Assembly: GCA_021604845.1 (NCBI GenBank)
Contig: BQJT01000022.1
Location: 1-32,524 of the forward strand
From: Cyclobacteriaceae bacterium
GTDB taxonomy: Bacteria > Bacteroidota > Bacteroidia > Cytophagales > Cyclobacteriaceae
Direction: 5' to 3'
Length of the DNA: 32,524 nt
The notes beneath the pieces are model-generated. The model saw only the letters and a program-made list of their open reading frames with translations. It was not told where the DNA came from and ran no database searches. Positions 1 to 8,437 of this stretch are shown in pieces. Position 1 is the stretch's first letter. Every line of letters begins with the position of its first letter. Made by a program: the position numbers and the translations under genes.

Positions 1-440
1 GCCACAGTCTCAATTTTATGGTAAAGTATTGAATCACCCGTCCAGGAATTGGGAATCTCTATTCCCATGCTCCCAGTCAACCATATAAAAATGCTAAGTC
101 CGAAAACCCATATAGTTACCCCTAACAAACTGCCAACTATATTGTCAAAGCTCCCCAAAAGTGTCAGGTCTATAGCCTTTTTTAGCGCCCTGCCCAATAA
201 ACTTATACCCAGTGCAACTGATAAGAATATTAGTACAAATGCCAAATATGGAAGAAAACCAGTAAATCCATCCAGCTTTTCATCAAGTATTCTTACTCCC
301 CAATCCATAAACATGAATGCGAGAATTATTGCTACCAGGAACGCGACTATTGATAATAAGCTGACCAGAAAACCTCTTCGATACCCCCGATAACCTGCAA
401 AGCCAATGATTAAAAGCAAAATGATGTCTGTGGTATTCAC
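1..440 (-). CDS. CvpA family membrane protein (C-terminus outside window)
   Basis: The minus strand is open from a GTG at 440 to the left edge of the window, so the 3' end is missing. The visible 146 residues begin MNTTDIILLLIIGFAGYRGY and contain about four hydrophobic helices, with a YRGYRRGF turn after the first. This is the usual start and layout of the CvpA family (colicin V production protein), inner-membrane proteins whose biochemical role is poorly defined. The GTG lies 3 nt after the stop of the upstream yqeY gene, so the two are probably co-transcribed and translationally coupled. I chose GTG because no ATG precedes the first membrane helix. Family assignment rests on length, topology and the N-terminal pattern, so it is good but not certain. 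Confidence 0.75.
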   Translation of the reverse strand, partial: MNTTDIILLLIIGFAGYRGYRRGFLVSLLSIVAFLVAIILAFMFMDWGVRILDEKLDGFTGFLPYLAFVLIFLSVALGISLLGRALKKAIDLTLLGSFDNIVGSLLGVTIWVFGLSIFIWLTGSMGIEIPNSWTGDSILYHKIETV

Positions 441-443
441 AAC

Positions 444-899
444 TCAGTTTAGTAGTGTTCGCACGATGCCAGCAATAGTGCCTCCGTCGGCTTTACCCTT
501 CAAGCTTTTATTTGCCAATCCCATAACTTTACCCATATCCTTTGGTCCACTGGCACCAAGTTGACTGATAATCTCCCGAAGTTTCTCTGTTAGCTGGTCT
601 TCTGTTAACTGCTTGGGCAGATATTTATTGATAATCTCGATTTCACTGAGTTCGATTGCTGCCAGGTCTTCTCGCCCTTGCTCGCTATAGAGTTGGGCCG
701 AGTCCTTTCTTTGTTTCAATGCCTTCGACAACAAACCCAGTTCGGCATCCTCGGAAAGTTCACCGCTTGCACCCTTTTCCGTTTCAAGTAGTAATATCAT
801 CGATTTTATTCCCCTTAGCGCCCTGGTCTCATCCTTATTCTGATTTCGAATGGCATTTTTTAAGTCTTCCTCGATATGCTTCTTTAAGCTCATTTTCAT
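444..899 (-). CDS. yqeY: GatB/YqeY domain-containing protein
   Basis: A 151-residue soluble protein matching the stand-alone YqeY family at full length. It shows the typical N-terminal MSLKKHIEEDLKNA helix, a central IINKYLPKQLTEDQL segment and a C-terminal GKVMGLANKSLKGKADGGTI segment that corresponds to the tail domain of GatB. The GatB tail domain helps the amidotransferase recognise tRNA; the role of free YqeY is not settled. The first ATG is at 899, but a second ATG at 893 gives MSLKKHIEE, closer to the usual family start, so the true start may be 893. The gene is divergent from pdxJ with a 43-bp gap and sits directly upstream of the CvpA-like gene. Confidence 0.88.
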   Translation of the reverse strand: MKMSLKKHIEEDLKNAIRNQNKDETRALRGIKSMILLLETEKGASGELSEDAELGLLSKALKQRKDSAQLYSEQGREDLAAIELSEIEIINKYLPKQLTEDQLTEKLREIISQLGASGPKDMGKVMGLANKSLKGKADGGTIAGIVRTLLN

Positions 900-942
900 T
901 AACTTTTTAATTGCTTAAATTTACTGCCTTTAAGGGCAAACA

Positions 943-1656
943 ATGACCAAATTAAGCGTAAATATTAACAAATTTGCCACCCTGCGCAATGCCCGGGGTG
1001 GGAATAATCCGGATGTAGTAAAAGCTGCGATCGATTGTGAATCTTTTGGAGCACAGGGTATCACGGTTCATCCCAGGCCGGACGAGCGTCATATTACATA
1101 CCAGGATGTGCTCGACCTGAAACAAGTGGTTACTACGGAGTTCAACATTGAAGGGTATCCTGATCAACGTTATTTAGACCTGGTTGAAAAAGTGAGGCCC
1201 ACCCAAGCCACCCTGGTGCCGGATGCACCGGATGTTGTCACCTCGGACGCAGGCTGGGATACCAGGAAACACCAGCAACAGCTGACAGAAATTATTTTAC
1301 AGCTCAAATCACTGGGCATTAGAACCAGTATCTTCATTGATCCGGTAGTTGAGAATATCGAGAAAGCGGCGGAAATAGGGTGTGATCGTATCGAACTGTA
1401 TACCGAACAATATGCAGTACAATTCCCTAAGAGCCCTCAAAAAGCCATTTCCGGCTACCAGGATGCCGCGGGTTCTGCACACCGGTTGGGGTTAGGCATT
1501 AATGCCGGGCATGACCTGTCTTTGGACAACCTGAAATTTTTTAAGTCAGGTATTCCACACCTGGCGGAGGTTTCCATCGGGCACGCCATTATCTGCGATT
1601 CTCTGTATTATGGATTGGAGAATACCATTCAACTTTACCTCAGGCAACTAAAATAA
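943..1656 (+). CDS. pdxJ: pyridoxine 5'-phosphate synthase
   Basis: PdxJ condenses 1-deoxy-D-xylulose 5-phosphate with 3-amino-2-oxopropyl phosphate to give pyridoxine 5'-phosphate, the last step of the DXP-dependent vitamin B6 pathway in the cytosol. The 237-residue protein is full length for this TIM-barrel family. It carries the N-terminal [17 protein letters not shown] strand, the [12 protein letters not shown] segment with its phosphate and substrate-binding residues, an IELYTEQYA segment and the C-terminal [12 protein letters not shown] and [12 protein letters not shown] segments. The ATG at 943 gives the expected N-terminus. The stop codon at 1654-1656 directly abuts the next ATG, so it heads a short operon with the hydrolase gene. 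Very secure. Confidence 0.96.
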   Translation: MTKLSVNINKFATLRNARGGNNPDVVKAAIDCESFGAQGITVHPRPDERHITYQDVLDLKQVVTTEFNIEGYPDQRYLDLVEKVRPTQATLVPDAPDVVTSDAGWDTRKHQQQLTEIILQLKSLGIRTSIFIDPVVENIEKAAEIGCDRIELYTEQYAVQFPKSPQKAISGYQDAAGSAHRLGLGINAGHDLSLDNLKFFKSGIPHLAEVSIGHAIICDSLYYGLENTIQLYLRQLK

Positions 1657-2418
1657 ATGATACTAAATCATCGAATTCTTGGTCAGGGTCCACCATTGAT
1701 TATTTTACATGGTCTGTTTGGGTCGCTTGATAACTGGATGACCGTGGCCAGGCAACTAGCAACTGAATACACGCTGTACCTGGTAGATCTCAGAAACCAT
1801 GGACAATCATTCCATGATGATCAATTTGATTATGAATCAATGTCCAGGGACATCGAACGGCTGGTAAACCATTTAAATCTGGAGAATTACTCAATCCTGG
1901 GGCATTCCATGGGAGGCAAAGTAGCTATGTTTCATGCAGCGGATAATCCGGTAAAAGTGAATAAGCTAATTGTGGTAGATATTGGTCCAAAGTACTATCC
2001 GGTTCATCACCGGACAATTCTGGATGGACTGATATCACTACACCCCGAAACAACATCATCTCGTAGTGACGCAGATCAAAATCTAAAGCAATATGTAGAG
2101 GAAGAACCAGTACGCCAATTCCTGCTGAAGAATTTAAAAAGAAGCCAGGGTGGATATTTTAAGTGGAAGATCAATCTGGCAGTAATTGATAAGCAAATCG
2201 AAAATATTGGGCAAGCGCTCCCGGAATCATATATCATACGAAATGAAACCTTATTTATTAAAGGAGGGAATTCCAACTATATATCTGAAAGTGACATTGA
2301 ACAAATTCGCTTACAATTCCCGAACTCAGAAATTACCACCATACCGTCAGCAGGTCACTGGGTGCACGCACAGGCACCGGCTGAATTGATAAGCACGGTA
2401 TTACGCTTTCTGAAATAG
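1657..2418 (+). CDS. alpha/beta fold hydrolase (YbfF-like esterase)
   Basis: A 253-residue single-domain alpha/beta hydrolase. The oxyanion-hole motif LHGLFGSLDNW is near residues 18-27, the nucleophile elbow GHSMGG puts the catalytic serine at about residue 84, and the C-terminal AGHWVHAQAP motif supplies the histidine at about 234. The GGNSNYI segment before the histidine and the overall length match the YbfF group of acyl-thioesterases/esterases. The natural substrate cannot be read from the sequence. The ATG follows the pdxJ stop with no gap, which implies co-translation. Family certain; exact activity unknown. Confidence 0.88.
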   Translation: MILNHRILGQGPPLIILHGLFGSLDNWMTVARQLATEYTLYLVDLRNHGQSFHDDQFDYESMSRDIERLVNHLNLENYSILGHSMGGKVAMFHAADNPVKVNKLIVVDIGPKYYPVHHRTILDGLISLHPETTSSRSDADQNLKQYVEEEPVRQFLLKNLKRSQGGYFKWKINLAVIDKQIENIGQALPESYIIRNETLFIKGGNSNYISESDIEQIRLQFPNSEITTIPSAGHWVHAQAPAELISTVLRFLK

Positions 2419-2420
2419 CA

Positions 2421-2441
2421 TTACTTAGCTTATTGCTTATA
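2421..2441 (+). repeat. short 7-bp tandem, GCTTATT/GCTTATA
   Basis: Two adjacent heptamers, GCTTATT and GCTTATA (2428-2441), preceded by a decayed TTACTTA, fill part of the 51-bp gap after the hydrolase gene. On its own this would be unremarkable. It is listed because the same 7-bp period occurs in several other gaps of the window. Confidence 0.35.
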
Positions 2442-2469
2442 ATTTTCCTATCTGGCCAAGATTATCAAT

Positions 2470-3195
2470 ATGACCGATCAAACAGCATTAGTTTATTTAA
2501 TCCCCTGCACAATAGCACCCGATAGCCAGCATCAGGTAATCACTGCGCAGGTCAGAAAAGTAATTTCAGAAGTGAACTACTACCTGGTGGAAAATATCCG
2601 TTCGGCCAGAAGATTTATCAGTTCCTTAAATATAAGAGATGTTTCAACTATCGAATTCGAAGTTTTTAATAAGCATACGGCCAACTCTGAAATTTCCGCT
2701 TTGATGTCGCCGATTGAAAGAGGTTTGTCGATTGGCGTAATTTCAGAAGCGGGCTGCCCTGCAATTGCCGATCCTGGGAATAGGATTGTTCTTTGGGCAC
2801 ACCACCATCAGATTCGTGTGGTTCCTTTGTCGGGCCCGTCTTCGATAATTCTGGCATTAATGGCCAGCGGGCTGAATGGACAGCACTTTGAATTTCATGG
2901 ATACTTACCAATTGATAAAACCCTTCGCCTAAAGAAAATAAAGCTTCTTGAAAACGAGTCCTTAAAAACAGGACAAACACAAATTTTCATGGAGACCCCT
3001 TATCGAAACCAAAGTTTGGCCGTTCAGCTTGTTGAACAATGTAATCTTGAAACGCTGATTTGTTTTGCTTCGGATATTACCGATACATCCGAGGCTATTA
3101 TCACTACAACTGTTGAAAAGTGGCGCAACCACCTTCCTGATTTACATAAAAAACCTACCATTTTTCTCATGCAGGCAAGATCCTCCCACTTTTAA
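2470..3195 (+). CDS. SAM-dependent tetrapyrrole-methylase-fold methyltransferase (RsmI-like paralogue)
   Basis: A 241-residue protein of the tetrapyrrole (corrin/porphyrin) methylase fold, related to RsmI, the 16S rRNA C1402 2'-O-methyltransferase. Visible features are the first strand LVYLIPCTIAPDS, a SEAGCPAIADPGN segment equal to the SAM-binding SDAGTPLISDPG of RsmI, VVPLSGPSSIILALMASGLNG, FEFHGYLPID, and IFMETPYRNQSL. It differs from true RsmI in being shorter and in changes to the first glycine-rich loop. Many Bacteroidota encode such a short paralogue in addition to RsmI. The target is therefore unknown; rRNA modification is only an inference. It lies 51 bp after the hydrolase gene and 61 bp before metK. 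Confidence 0.85.
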   Translation: MTDQTALVYLIPCTIAPDSQHQVITAQVRKVISEVNYYLVENIRSARRFISSLNIRDVSTIEFEVFNKHTANSEISALMSPIERGLSIGVISEAGCPAIADPGNRIVLWAHHHQIRVVPLSGPSSIILALMASGLNGQHFEFHGYLPIDKTLRLKKIKLLENESLKTGQTQIFMETPYRNQSLAVQLVEQCNLETLICFASDITDTSEAIITTTVEKWRNHLPDLHKKPTIFLMQARSSHF

Positions 3196-3206
3196 ATATC
3201 AAGAAC

Positions 3207-3236
3207 TTTGCTAATCACAATTAATAGCTAAATTTG
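3207..3236 (+). promoter_or_regulatory. probable metK promoter (Bacteroidota type)
   Basis: A TTTG at 3207-3210 is followed after 18 bp by TAAATTTG at 3229-3236, matching the Bacteroidota sigma-A pattern TTTG / TAnnTTTG. The predicted transcript would start near 3242, leaving about 15 nt before the metK ATG. This leaves no room for a SAM riboswitch. Confidence 0.55.
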
Positions 3237-3256
3237 TCCCCTAATTCATACCACAA

Positions 3257-4561
3257 ATGGCTTATCTATTTACTTCAGAGTCCGTATCAGAGGGACACCC
3301 CGATAAAATTGCGGATCAGATATCCGATGCAATTCTTGACGCTTTGTTAACTCAGGATCCTGAATCAAGGGTGGCTTGTGAAACATTTGTCACCACAGGG
3401 CTGGTAGTGGTTGGAGGAGAGGTAACCACCAATGCGTATGTTGAAATACAGGAAATAGTAAGAGAAACCATAAAGCGTATCGGGTACAACCAGGATGACT
3501 ATAAATTCGATGCGGAATCCTGCGGGGTTATGGTAACGCTTCATAGTCAAAGTCCGGACATAGCTCAGGGTGTTGATGAAGCAGAAGGAAAAGAGCAAGG
3601 TGCCGGTGATCAGGGAATGATGTTTGGGTATGCAACCGACGAAACTTCCGATTTCATGCCTATGGCTCTTGCCTATTCACATAAGTTAGTACACCGCCTG
3701 TCAAGTATACGAAAGGAGCAGCCTGAGTTGATGCCTTACCTGAGGCCCGATGCAAAGTCTCAAATCACTGTCGAGTACGACGATAGTGGCGTGCTTAACC
3801 GGATACATACGGTAGTCATTTCTACCCAGCATGACGAATTTATACTTCCGGAGAACGGTTCAGTAGACGCCCGTAAACAAGCGGACCGGGCTATGCTGGA
3901 AAGGATAAAGCAGGACATTCTTACCCATGTTGTTCCACAGGTACTTCCTGAAGAATATCTAAAGGATACTGTCTATCATATTAATCCTACTGGTAAATTC
4001 ATTATAGGTGGCCCTCACGGTGATGCAGGCCTTACCGGAAGAAAAATTATTGTAGACACATACGGGGGTAAAGGCGCTCATGGTGGCGGCGCATTTTCTG
4101 GTAAAGATGCCTCTAAGGTTGACCGTAGTGCAGCATATGCCTGCAGGCATATTGCCAAGAATTTGGTAGCTGCCGGCGTGGCTAAAGAGGTATTGGTGCA
4201 GGTAGCTTATGCCATAGGAGTAGCCAACCCGGTTTCGCTTTCGGTTAATACTTTTGGCACCAGCCGTGTAAAGTCTTCTGACTCCGAAATCTCAGAAAAG
4301 ATCCGGGAGATATTCGATATGCGTCCAAAAAAGATCATCGACAGGTTGGGATTGAAAAATCCGATTTTCTTCGAAACCGCCGCTTATGGTCATATGGGTA
4401 GGAAACCATTCGGAAAACAGGTATCGCTCCAAAGTCTTGAGGTTAGGAGTACTTCATCCGGGGAAGAATACGTCAAGCGTACCTGTGATAAGGAAGTTGA
4501 GTGCTTTACCTGGGAAAAACTGGACTATGTAGACAAACTAAAAGATCAGTTTGGTTTATAA
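3257..4561 (+). CDS. metK: S-adenosylmethionine synthetase
   Basis: MetK makes S-adenosylmethionine from methionine and ATP with release of phosphate and diphosphate; the enzyme is a cytosolic tetramer. The 434-residue protein carries [20 protein letters not shown] at the N-terminus (catalytic histidine in GHPDK), the [12 protein letters not shown] loop, [20 protein letters not shown] and the phosphate-binding [19 protein letters not shown]. It is longer than the E. coli enzyme (384 residues), as is usual in Bacteroidota. The ATG at 3257 gives the canonical N-terminus, and a good promoter lies just upstream. Its 3' end overlaps that of hpf on the other strand by 6 bp. Confidence 0.97.
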   Translation: MAYLFTSESVSEGHPDKIADQISDAILDALLTQDPESRVACETFVTTGLVVVGGEVTTNAYVEIQEIVRETIKRIGYNQDDYKFDAESCGVMVTLHSQSPDIAQGVDEAEGKEQGAGDQGMMFGYATDETSDFMPMALAYSHKLVHRLSSIRKEQPELMPYLRPDAKSQITVEYDDSGVLNRIHTVVISTQHDEFILPENGSVDARKQADRAMLERIKQDILTHVVPQVLPEEYLKDTVYHINPTGKFIIGGPHGDAGLTGRKIIVDTYGGKGAHGGGAFSGKDASKVDRSAAYACRHIAKNLVAAGVAKEVLVQVAYAIGVANPVSLSVNTFGTSRVKSSDSEISEKIREIFDMRPKKIIDRLGLKNPIFFETAAYGHMGRKPFGKQVSLQSLEVRSTSSGEEYVKRTCDKEVECFTWEKLDYVDKLKDQFGL

Positions 4562-4906
4562 CCCGTTCGCATCCAGGTTGACTTTTCTTACCTGTCTTTT
4601 TTCTTTATTTCGTTTTAGCTGTCGCGACATCCGGTCCACTACCAAATCTGCTGCTGATTCAAAGGTGTTGGAGGAATCTTTGACGAAAAGTTGTTGACCC
4701 GGAATATTTATCTTCAGTTCCACCGTTTTATTTCCAAACACCTCCTTTTTATTTAAATGACTCTTTTCAAGGCGCATCACTACTTCGCCATCAACGATTC
4801 TGTCATGAAAAGTGTCTAGTTTGTCTACCTTCTTCTGAACATAGTCCAAAAGTTTTTGAGTAGCATCAAAATGAACTGAGTGCATACGTAGAATCATGGA
4901 ACTCAT
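4556..4906 (-). CDS. hpf: short-form ribosome hibernation promoting factor (HPF/YfiA family)
   Basis: A 116-residue HPF/RaiA-domain protein. It begins with the beta-strand [20 protein letters not shown], continues with [20 protein letters not shown] and a [16 protein letters not shown] strand, and ends in an [20 protein letters not shown] helix with a basic tail. This family binds the 30S subunit and stabilises idle ribosomes; the protein lacks the C-terminal dimerisation domain of long HPF. It is the last gene of rpsU-xerC-hpf, 15 bp after xerC, an order common in Bacteroidota. It converges with metK, and the two stop codons overlap, so no terminator lies between them. Confidence 0.92.
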   Translation of the reverse strand: MSSMILRMHSVHFDATQKLLDYVQKKVDKLDTFHDRIVDGEVVMRLEKSHLNKKEVFGNKTVELKINIPGQQLFVKDSSNTFESAADLVVDRMSRQLKRNKEKRQVRKVNLDANGL

Positions 4907-4921
4907 TGTTTTAATTTTAAA

Positions 4922-5803
4922 TTAAGCTTTCGGATGTGACTGATTGAATACCTCTTTCAGCCTGTCAATGGAATTGTGAGTATATACCTGAGTGGCTGCC
5001 AGACTAGCGTGTCCAAGCAACTCTTTAACTGCATTGAGTGCAGCGCCTTTGTTTAATAAGTGAGTAGCGAAAGTATGCCGCAATATATGTGGACTTTGTT
5101 TCTCCAAAGATTTTACTGATTTAAGTGCTTTGCTCACTGTTCTGTAAATCAACATCGGGTATGCCTGCCCTCCTTTATTATTAACGATTAAGTAGGGTGA
5201 GTAGTTATCCGGAAATTCTCTTCTTTTTTCAACCTGATAGTCCGAGATCAGGGGTATCAAAGATCCGGGTAGCGGGATGATGCGCTGTTTATTGCGTTTG
5301 CCCAGTACCTTCACCTGCTTCAGGTGCAAATCTATGTCCGACTCTGACAGATGAATTAACTCAGACAGCCTGGTACCTGTACCGTAAAGAAATTCCATCA
5401 CTAGCTGATTCCGTTTACCGGCAAAGCCAGGCTCATAAACCATTTTGTCCAAAACATCCGTTAACTCCTGTTCCTTGGCAAATACTGGCAACGACTTGAC
5501 ACCCTTTAGCATTTTTACCTTAGATGTTGGGTCAAAATCGATGATTTGATTGCGCAGCCCATGTTTGTAGAAGGAGCGCAATGTGGCAATTTTTCGGTTG
5601 ATTGTGGCCGGAGACATACCCGACTGAACCATTTGAATTAGCCACCCACGGATATGCTGATGCTCCACCTGACCCAGTGCTACCGGGCTAGGTGAGTCTT
5701 TCAGAAAAATGGTGAATTGATTGAGGTCGTTGCGGTAACTGGTTAGTGTATGATGACTATACCGCTTCTGGAACTCCAGGTACTTCAGAAATGAATTTAT
5801 CAT
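4922..5803 (-). CDS. xerC: tyrosine recombinase XerC-like
   Basis: A 293-residue tyrosine recombinase of the size of the chromosome-dimer resolvases XerC/XerD. The N-terminal SAM-like core-binding domain covers residues 1-90. The catalytic domain shows R145 (GTGTRLSEL), lysine in VKVLGKRNKQR (about 169-172), H239 and R242 (HILRHTFATHLL), H265 (LGHASLA) and the nucleophile Y274 (TQVYTH), so all six catalytic positions are present. The setting between rpsU and hpf, with no attachment site, supports a housekeeping role rather than an integrase. An inverted repeat lies directly upstream of its ATG. XerC against XerD cannot be settled from this gene alone. Confidence 0.93.
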   Translation of the reverse strand: MINSFLKYLEFQKRYSHHTLTSYRNDLNQFTIFLKDSPSPVALGQVEHQHIRGWLIQMVQSGMSPATINRKIATLRSFYKHGLRNQIIDFDPTSKVKMLKGVKSLPVFAKEQELTDVLDKMVYEPGFAGKRNQLVMEFLYGTGTRLSELIHLSESDIDLHLKQVKVLGKRNKQRIIPLPGSLIPLISDYQVEKRREFPDNYSPYLIVNNKGGQAYPMLIYRTVSKALKSVKSLEKQSPHILRHTFATHLLNKGAALNAVKELLGHASLAATQVYTHNSIDRLKEVFNQSHPKA

Positions 5804-5804
5804 T

Positions 5805-5841
5805 AAGTTTATCTAGGGATTTACTCCTTTCAAATAAACTT
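5805..5841 (-). promoter_or_regulatory. inverted repeat immediately upstream of xerC start
   Basis: AAGTTTAT (5805-5812) and its exact complement ATAAACTT (5834-5841) flank a 21-nt spacer and end 1 nt before the xerC ATG on the minus strand. In the rpsU-xerC transcript this could fold into a weak AU-rich hairpin near the start codon, or be a protein site. An AAAGGAG in the spacer is too far from the ATG to act as a standard ribosome site. Function unknown. Confidence 0.35.
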
Positions 5842-5866
5842 AGCGATAATGTAATAGAAAAAAAAC

Positions 5867-6061
5867 TTAATAATTCTCCTCAGCGTACATCTTCTGACGA
5901 TAGGCTGCTTTTAACTTTACAGTCCTTTTTTTAACAGAAGGCTTTACAAAATGAGTCCGGCCCCTTAATTCTTTCAATACCCCGGTACGCTCGAATTTCT
6001 TCTTGAATCGCTTTAGGGCTCTATCAATCGACTCGTTCTCCTTTACGTTTACTATAATCAT
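5867..6061 (-). CDS. rpsU: 30S ribosomal protein bS21
   Basis: A 64-residue protein with the bS21 pattern: MIIVNVKENESIDRALKRFK at the start, then FERTGVLKELR and a lysine/arginine-rich helix KPSVKKRTVKLKAAYRQK. bS21 sits on the 30S platform near the 3' end of 16S rRNA. The length is normal for Bacteroidota. It is the first gene of rpsU-xerC-hpf and has its own near-consensus promoter at 6083-6113, so it is transcribed separately from the acyl-CoA dehydrogenase gene upstream. Confidence 0.96.
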   Translation of the reverse strand: MIIVNVKENESIDRALKRFKKKFERTGVLKELRGRTHFVKPSVKKRTVKLKAAYRQKMYAEENY

Positions 6062-6082
6062 TGTGCTTTATTTAACGGGATG

Positions 6083-6113
6083 CAAATTTAAACAAAACCA
6101 TTGAATATCCAAA
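6083..6113 (-). promoter_or_regulatory. rpsU-xerC-hpf promoter
   Basis: On the minus strand a TTTG (6113-6110) is followed after exactly 19 bp by TAAATTTG (6090-6083). This is a full match to the Bacteroidota consensus TTTG-N19-TAnnTTTG. Transcription would start near 6078, giving a leader of about 17 nt before the rpsU ATG at 6061. Confidence 0.7.
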
Positions 6114-6120
6114 CGATAAG

Positions 6121-7260
6121 TTACCTCAGAATATCACGTGCAATTACCACTTTTTGTATTTCCGAAGTTCCTTCTCCAATGGTGCACAATTTCGCATCTC
6201 GATAGTACTTTTCAACCGGGTAATCTTTGGTATACCCGTAGCCACCAAATATTTGGACTGCCTCACTGGAAAGTCTCACAGCAACTTCAGATGCATAATA
6301 TTTTGCCATTGCGGATTCCTTACTGACCCGCTGATTATTATTTTTTAGCTCCGCCGCCCTGTAGGTTAAAAGGCTCGCTGCCTCCAACTCAGTAGCCATT
6401 TGAGCCAGTTTAAAAGAAATGCCCTGAAAATTAGCAATCGGTTGATTAAACTGGTGTCGTTCCTTGGAGTACTGAATAGATGCTTCAAGTGAAGCTCTGG
6501 CTATACCCAGACTAAGCGCTGCAATGGAAATACGTCCGCCATCCAGAACTTTCAGAGATTGAACAAAGCCATCCCCAACTTCTCCCAATCGATTTGAATC
6601 AGATATCCTGCAGTTATCAAATAGCATTTCACTGGTTTCAGAAGCTCTCATCCCAAGTTTGTTTTCTTTTCTGCCACTGGTAAATCCGGGGTTATCTCTC
6701 TCCACTACGAAAGCTGTCATTCCATGGCTGTCTCCGATCTCTCCGGTACGGGCAATCACCACTGCCACATCTCCATACTTTCCGTGAGTAATGAAATTTT
6801 TTGCACCGTTAAGCACCCATGATTCCCCGTCCCTTACCGCTACGGTCTTCATGTTGGCCGCATCAGATCCTGTGTTAGGCTCAGTTAAACCCCAGGCGCC
6901 GATGTATTCTCCGGTGGCTAACTTGGGAAGCCATCGTTGTTTTTGATCCTTGTTGCCAAACTGTAAAATATGGCCGGTACAAAGGGAGTTATGAGCCGCC
7001 AAAGACAGGCCGATGGAACCGTCAAACTTACTTATTTCAGATACTACAGTTACATACTCTGTGTAACCAAATCCTGAACCTTGATATTCTTCAGGAACCA
7101 ATACCCCCATTAACCCAAGTTCCCCCAGTTTCTTAAACAGCTGCAGCGGAAACTCCTGGGATTCATCCCAGTCTTTCTGATAAGGAACTATTTCTTTACT
7201 GGCAAAATCACCGATCATATCTGTGATCATTACCTGGTTTTCATTTAAGGTGAAGTCCAT
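6121..7260 (-). CDS. acyl-CoA dehydrogenase
   Basis: A 379-residue flavoprotein of the acyl-CoA dehydrogenase family, which forms the alpha-beta double bond in fatty acyl-CoA or branched acyl-CoA and passes electrons to ETF. The N-terminal helical domain (1-120) is followed by the FAD-contacting [15 protein letters not shown] motif and the C-terminal helical domain with [20 protein letters not shown]. The GEGTSEIQ motif keeps the catalytic glutamate (about E363) at the position typical of short- and medium-chain enzymes. Chain-length preference cannot be told. It stands alone, divergent from galE, and the rpsU promoter starts in the 59-bp gap after it. Confidence 0.93.
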   Translation of the reverse strand: MDFTLNENQVMITDMIGDFASKEIVPYQKDWDESQEFPLQLFKKLGELGLMGVLVPEEYQGSGFGYTEYVTVVSEISKFDGSIGLSLAAHNSLCTGHILQFGNKDQKQRWLPKLATGEYIGAWGLTEPNTGSDAANMKTVAVRDGESWVLNGAKNFITHGKYGDVAVVIARTGEIGDSHGMTAFVVERDNPGFTSGRKENKLGMRASETSEMLFDNCRISDSNRLGEVGDGFVQSLKVLDGGRISIAALSLGIARASLEASIQYSKERHQFNQPIANFQGISFKLAQMATELEAASLLTYRAAELKNNNQRVSKESAMAKYYASEVAVRLSSEAVQIFGGYGYTKDYPVEKYYRDAKLCTIGEGTSEIQKVVIARDILR

Positions 7261-7290
7261 AGAGGTTAATGGGTCATGTGTTTAGTAAAA

Positions 7291-7306
7291 TTAGACAATT
7301 AGACAA
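7291..7306 (+). repeat. 8-bp tandem TTAGACAA x2
   Basis: Two identical adjacent copies of TTAGACAA lie in the 144-bp gap between the acyl-CoA dehydrogenase and galE genes. It belongs to the set of short tandem words seen in several gaps here, with an 8-bp instead of a 7-bp period. Confidence 0.4.
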
Positions 7307-7371
7307 TACTGTGCCAACCTTAGCTTCTGAGTACTGAAGAAACGCTACAAACATCATGAGTCTGGTAAATC

Positions 7372-7392
7372 CATAATTCATAACTTATAACT
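7372..7392 (+). repeat. 7-bp tandem CATAATT/CATAACT/TATAACT
   Basis: Three consecutive heptamers, CATAATT, CATAACT and TATAACT, lie directly upstream of galE, followed by AACTTTA. A TAACTTTA just after them resembles a TAnnTTTG promoter element but has the wrong last base and lies only 5 nt from the ATG. Confidence 0.45.
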
Positions 7393-7404
7393 AACTTTAA
7401 CGCT

Positions 7405-8436
7405 ATGTCGCATTTAAGAAAAGTACTAGTTACCGGCGGGGCAGGTTACATAGGCTCACATACGGTAGTGTCCCTGGTACATTCCGGTTACCAGCCGGTC
7501 ATTCTGGACAATCTAAGCAACTCGAATCCTGCGGTATTAGATAATCTCAGGGACATTCTGCAGCAGGACCTTATTTTCTACCGTGGTGATTGCCGTGACC
7601 AGGATCTTATGCATTCGATCTTCAATGAACACCAACTGTCGGGGGTGATTCATTTTGCAGCTAGTAAAGCGGTGGGAGAGTCTGTTGAAAAGCCGCTGCT
7701 TTATTATTCAAATAACCTCGATTCTCTTTTGGTGATATTGGAAAACATGGATCAATATGGAGTTGCCAACCTGGTTTTTTCTTCTTCCTGCACGGTATAC
7801 GGGCAGCCTGATCACCTTCCTGTTACCGAAAGCACAGAACGGAAACCCGCTGCTTCGCCTTACGGGAATACCAAAAAGATTTGTGAAGATATTATTTTCG
7901 ACGTGGTGCAAAGCCCCGCTTCACTCAAAGCAATATCACTACGCTATTTCAATCCAATTGGAGCGCACGAGTCTGGGAAACTTGGGGAACTTCCAATTGG
8001 AACGCCGAACAACCTGGTACCGTTTGTGGCACAAACGGCTGCAGGGATTCGCGATTCCATTACTGTTTTTGGTGATGATTACAATACTCCTGATGGAACC
8101 TGCATTCGCGATTACATTCATGTAATGGATCTTGCGGATGCGCATGTTAAATCACTGAATCACCTGGATCAACAGGAAACCGATGCCTGCTACGATGTAT
8201 TTAACCTGGGCACCGGCAATGGCAACAGCGTTATGGAGGTGATCAATAGTTTTCAGGAAGTTACCGGGGCACCTGTCAATTATCAAATAGGTGGTAGAAG
8301 AAGTGGGGATATTGAGCAAATTTTTGCTAACGTTGAAAAAGCCCAAAGAGAATTAGGTTGGACAGCATCCAAAAACTTACAGCAAGCGCTTGCTGATACC
8401 TGGAAATGGCAGCAAACTCTAATGAAATCAGTTTAA
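7405..8436 (+). CDS. galE: UDP-glucose 4-epimerase
   Basis: A 343-residue extended short-chain dehydrogenase/reductase. The NAD-binding motif GGAGYIGSH is at residues 11-19. The SSSCTVYG segment carries the active-site serine or threonine at 127-130, and the YxxxK pair is Y153 and K157 in SPYGNTKK. The RYFNPIGAHESG and DGTCIRDYIHVMDLADAH segments are typical of GalE, which interconverts UDP-glucose and UDP-galactose. Some close homologues act on N-acetylated sugars, and that cannot be excluded. It leads a tight operon with rfbB (1 bp gap) and rfbA (6 bp gap), so the product probably serves polysaccharide synthesis. Confidence 0.92.
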   Translation: MSHLRKVLVTGGAGYIGSHTVVSLVHSGYQPVILDNLSNSNPAVLDNLRDILQQDLIFYRGDCRDQDLMHSIFNEHQLSGVIHFAASKAVGESVEKPLLYYSNNLDSLLVILENMDQYGVANLVFSSSCTVYGQPDHLPVTESTERKPAASPYGNTKKICEDIIFDVVQSPASLKAISLRYFNPIGAHESGKLGELPIGTPNNLVPFVAQTAAGIRDSITVFGDDYNTPDGTCIRDYIHVMDLADAHVKSLNHLDQQETDACYDVFNLGTGNGNSVMEVINSFQEVTGAPVNYQIGGRRSGDIEQIFANVEKAQRELGWTASKNLQQALADTWKWQQTLMKSV

Positions 8437-8437
8437 T

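Noticed and set aside
49-393. Plus-strand frame of 114 codons at the left edge
   Set aside because: It is antisense to the CvpA-like gene, whose minus-strand product has clear membrane helices and family features; the plus-strand product has none.
3196-3256. A SAM riboswitch before metK
   Set aside because: The 61-bp gap is mostly promoter, and only about 15 nt of leader remain, too little for any known SAM riboswitch class.
4922-5803. Integrase of a mobile element
   Set aside because: Size, catalytic pattern and the rpsU-xerC-hpf setting fit a housekeeping Xer recombinase; there is no attachment site, cargo or excisionase nearby.
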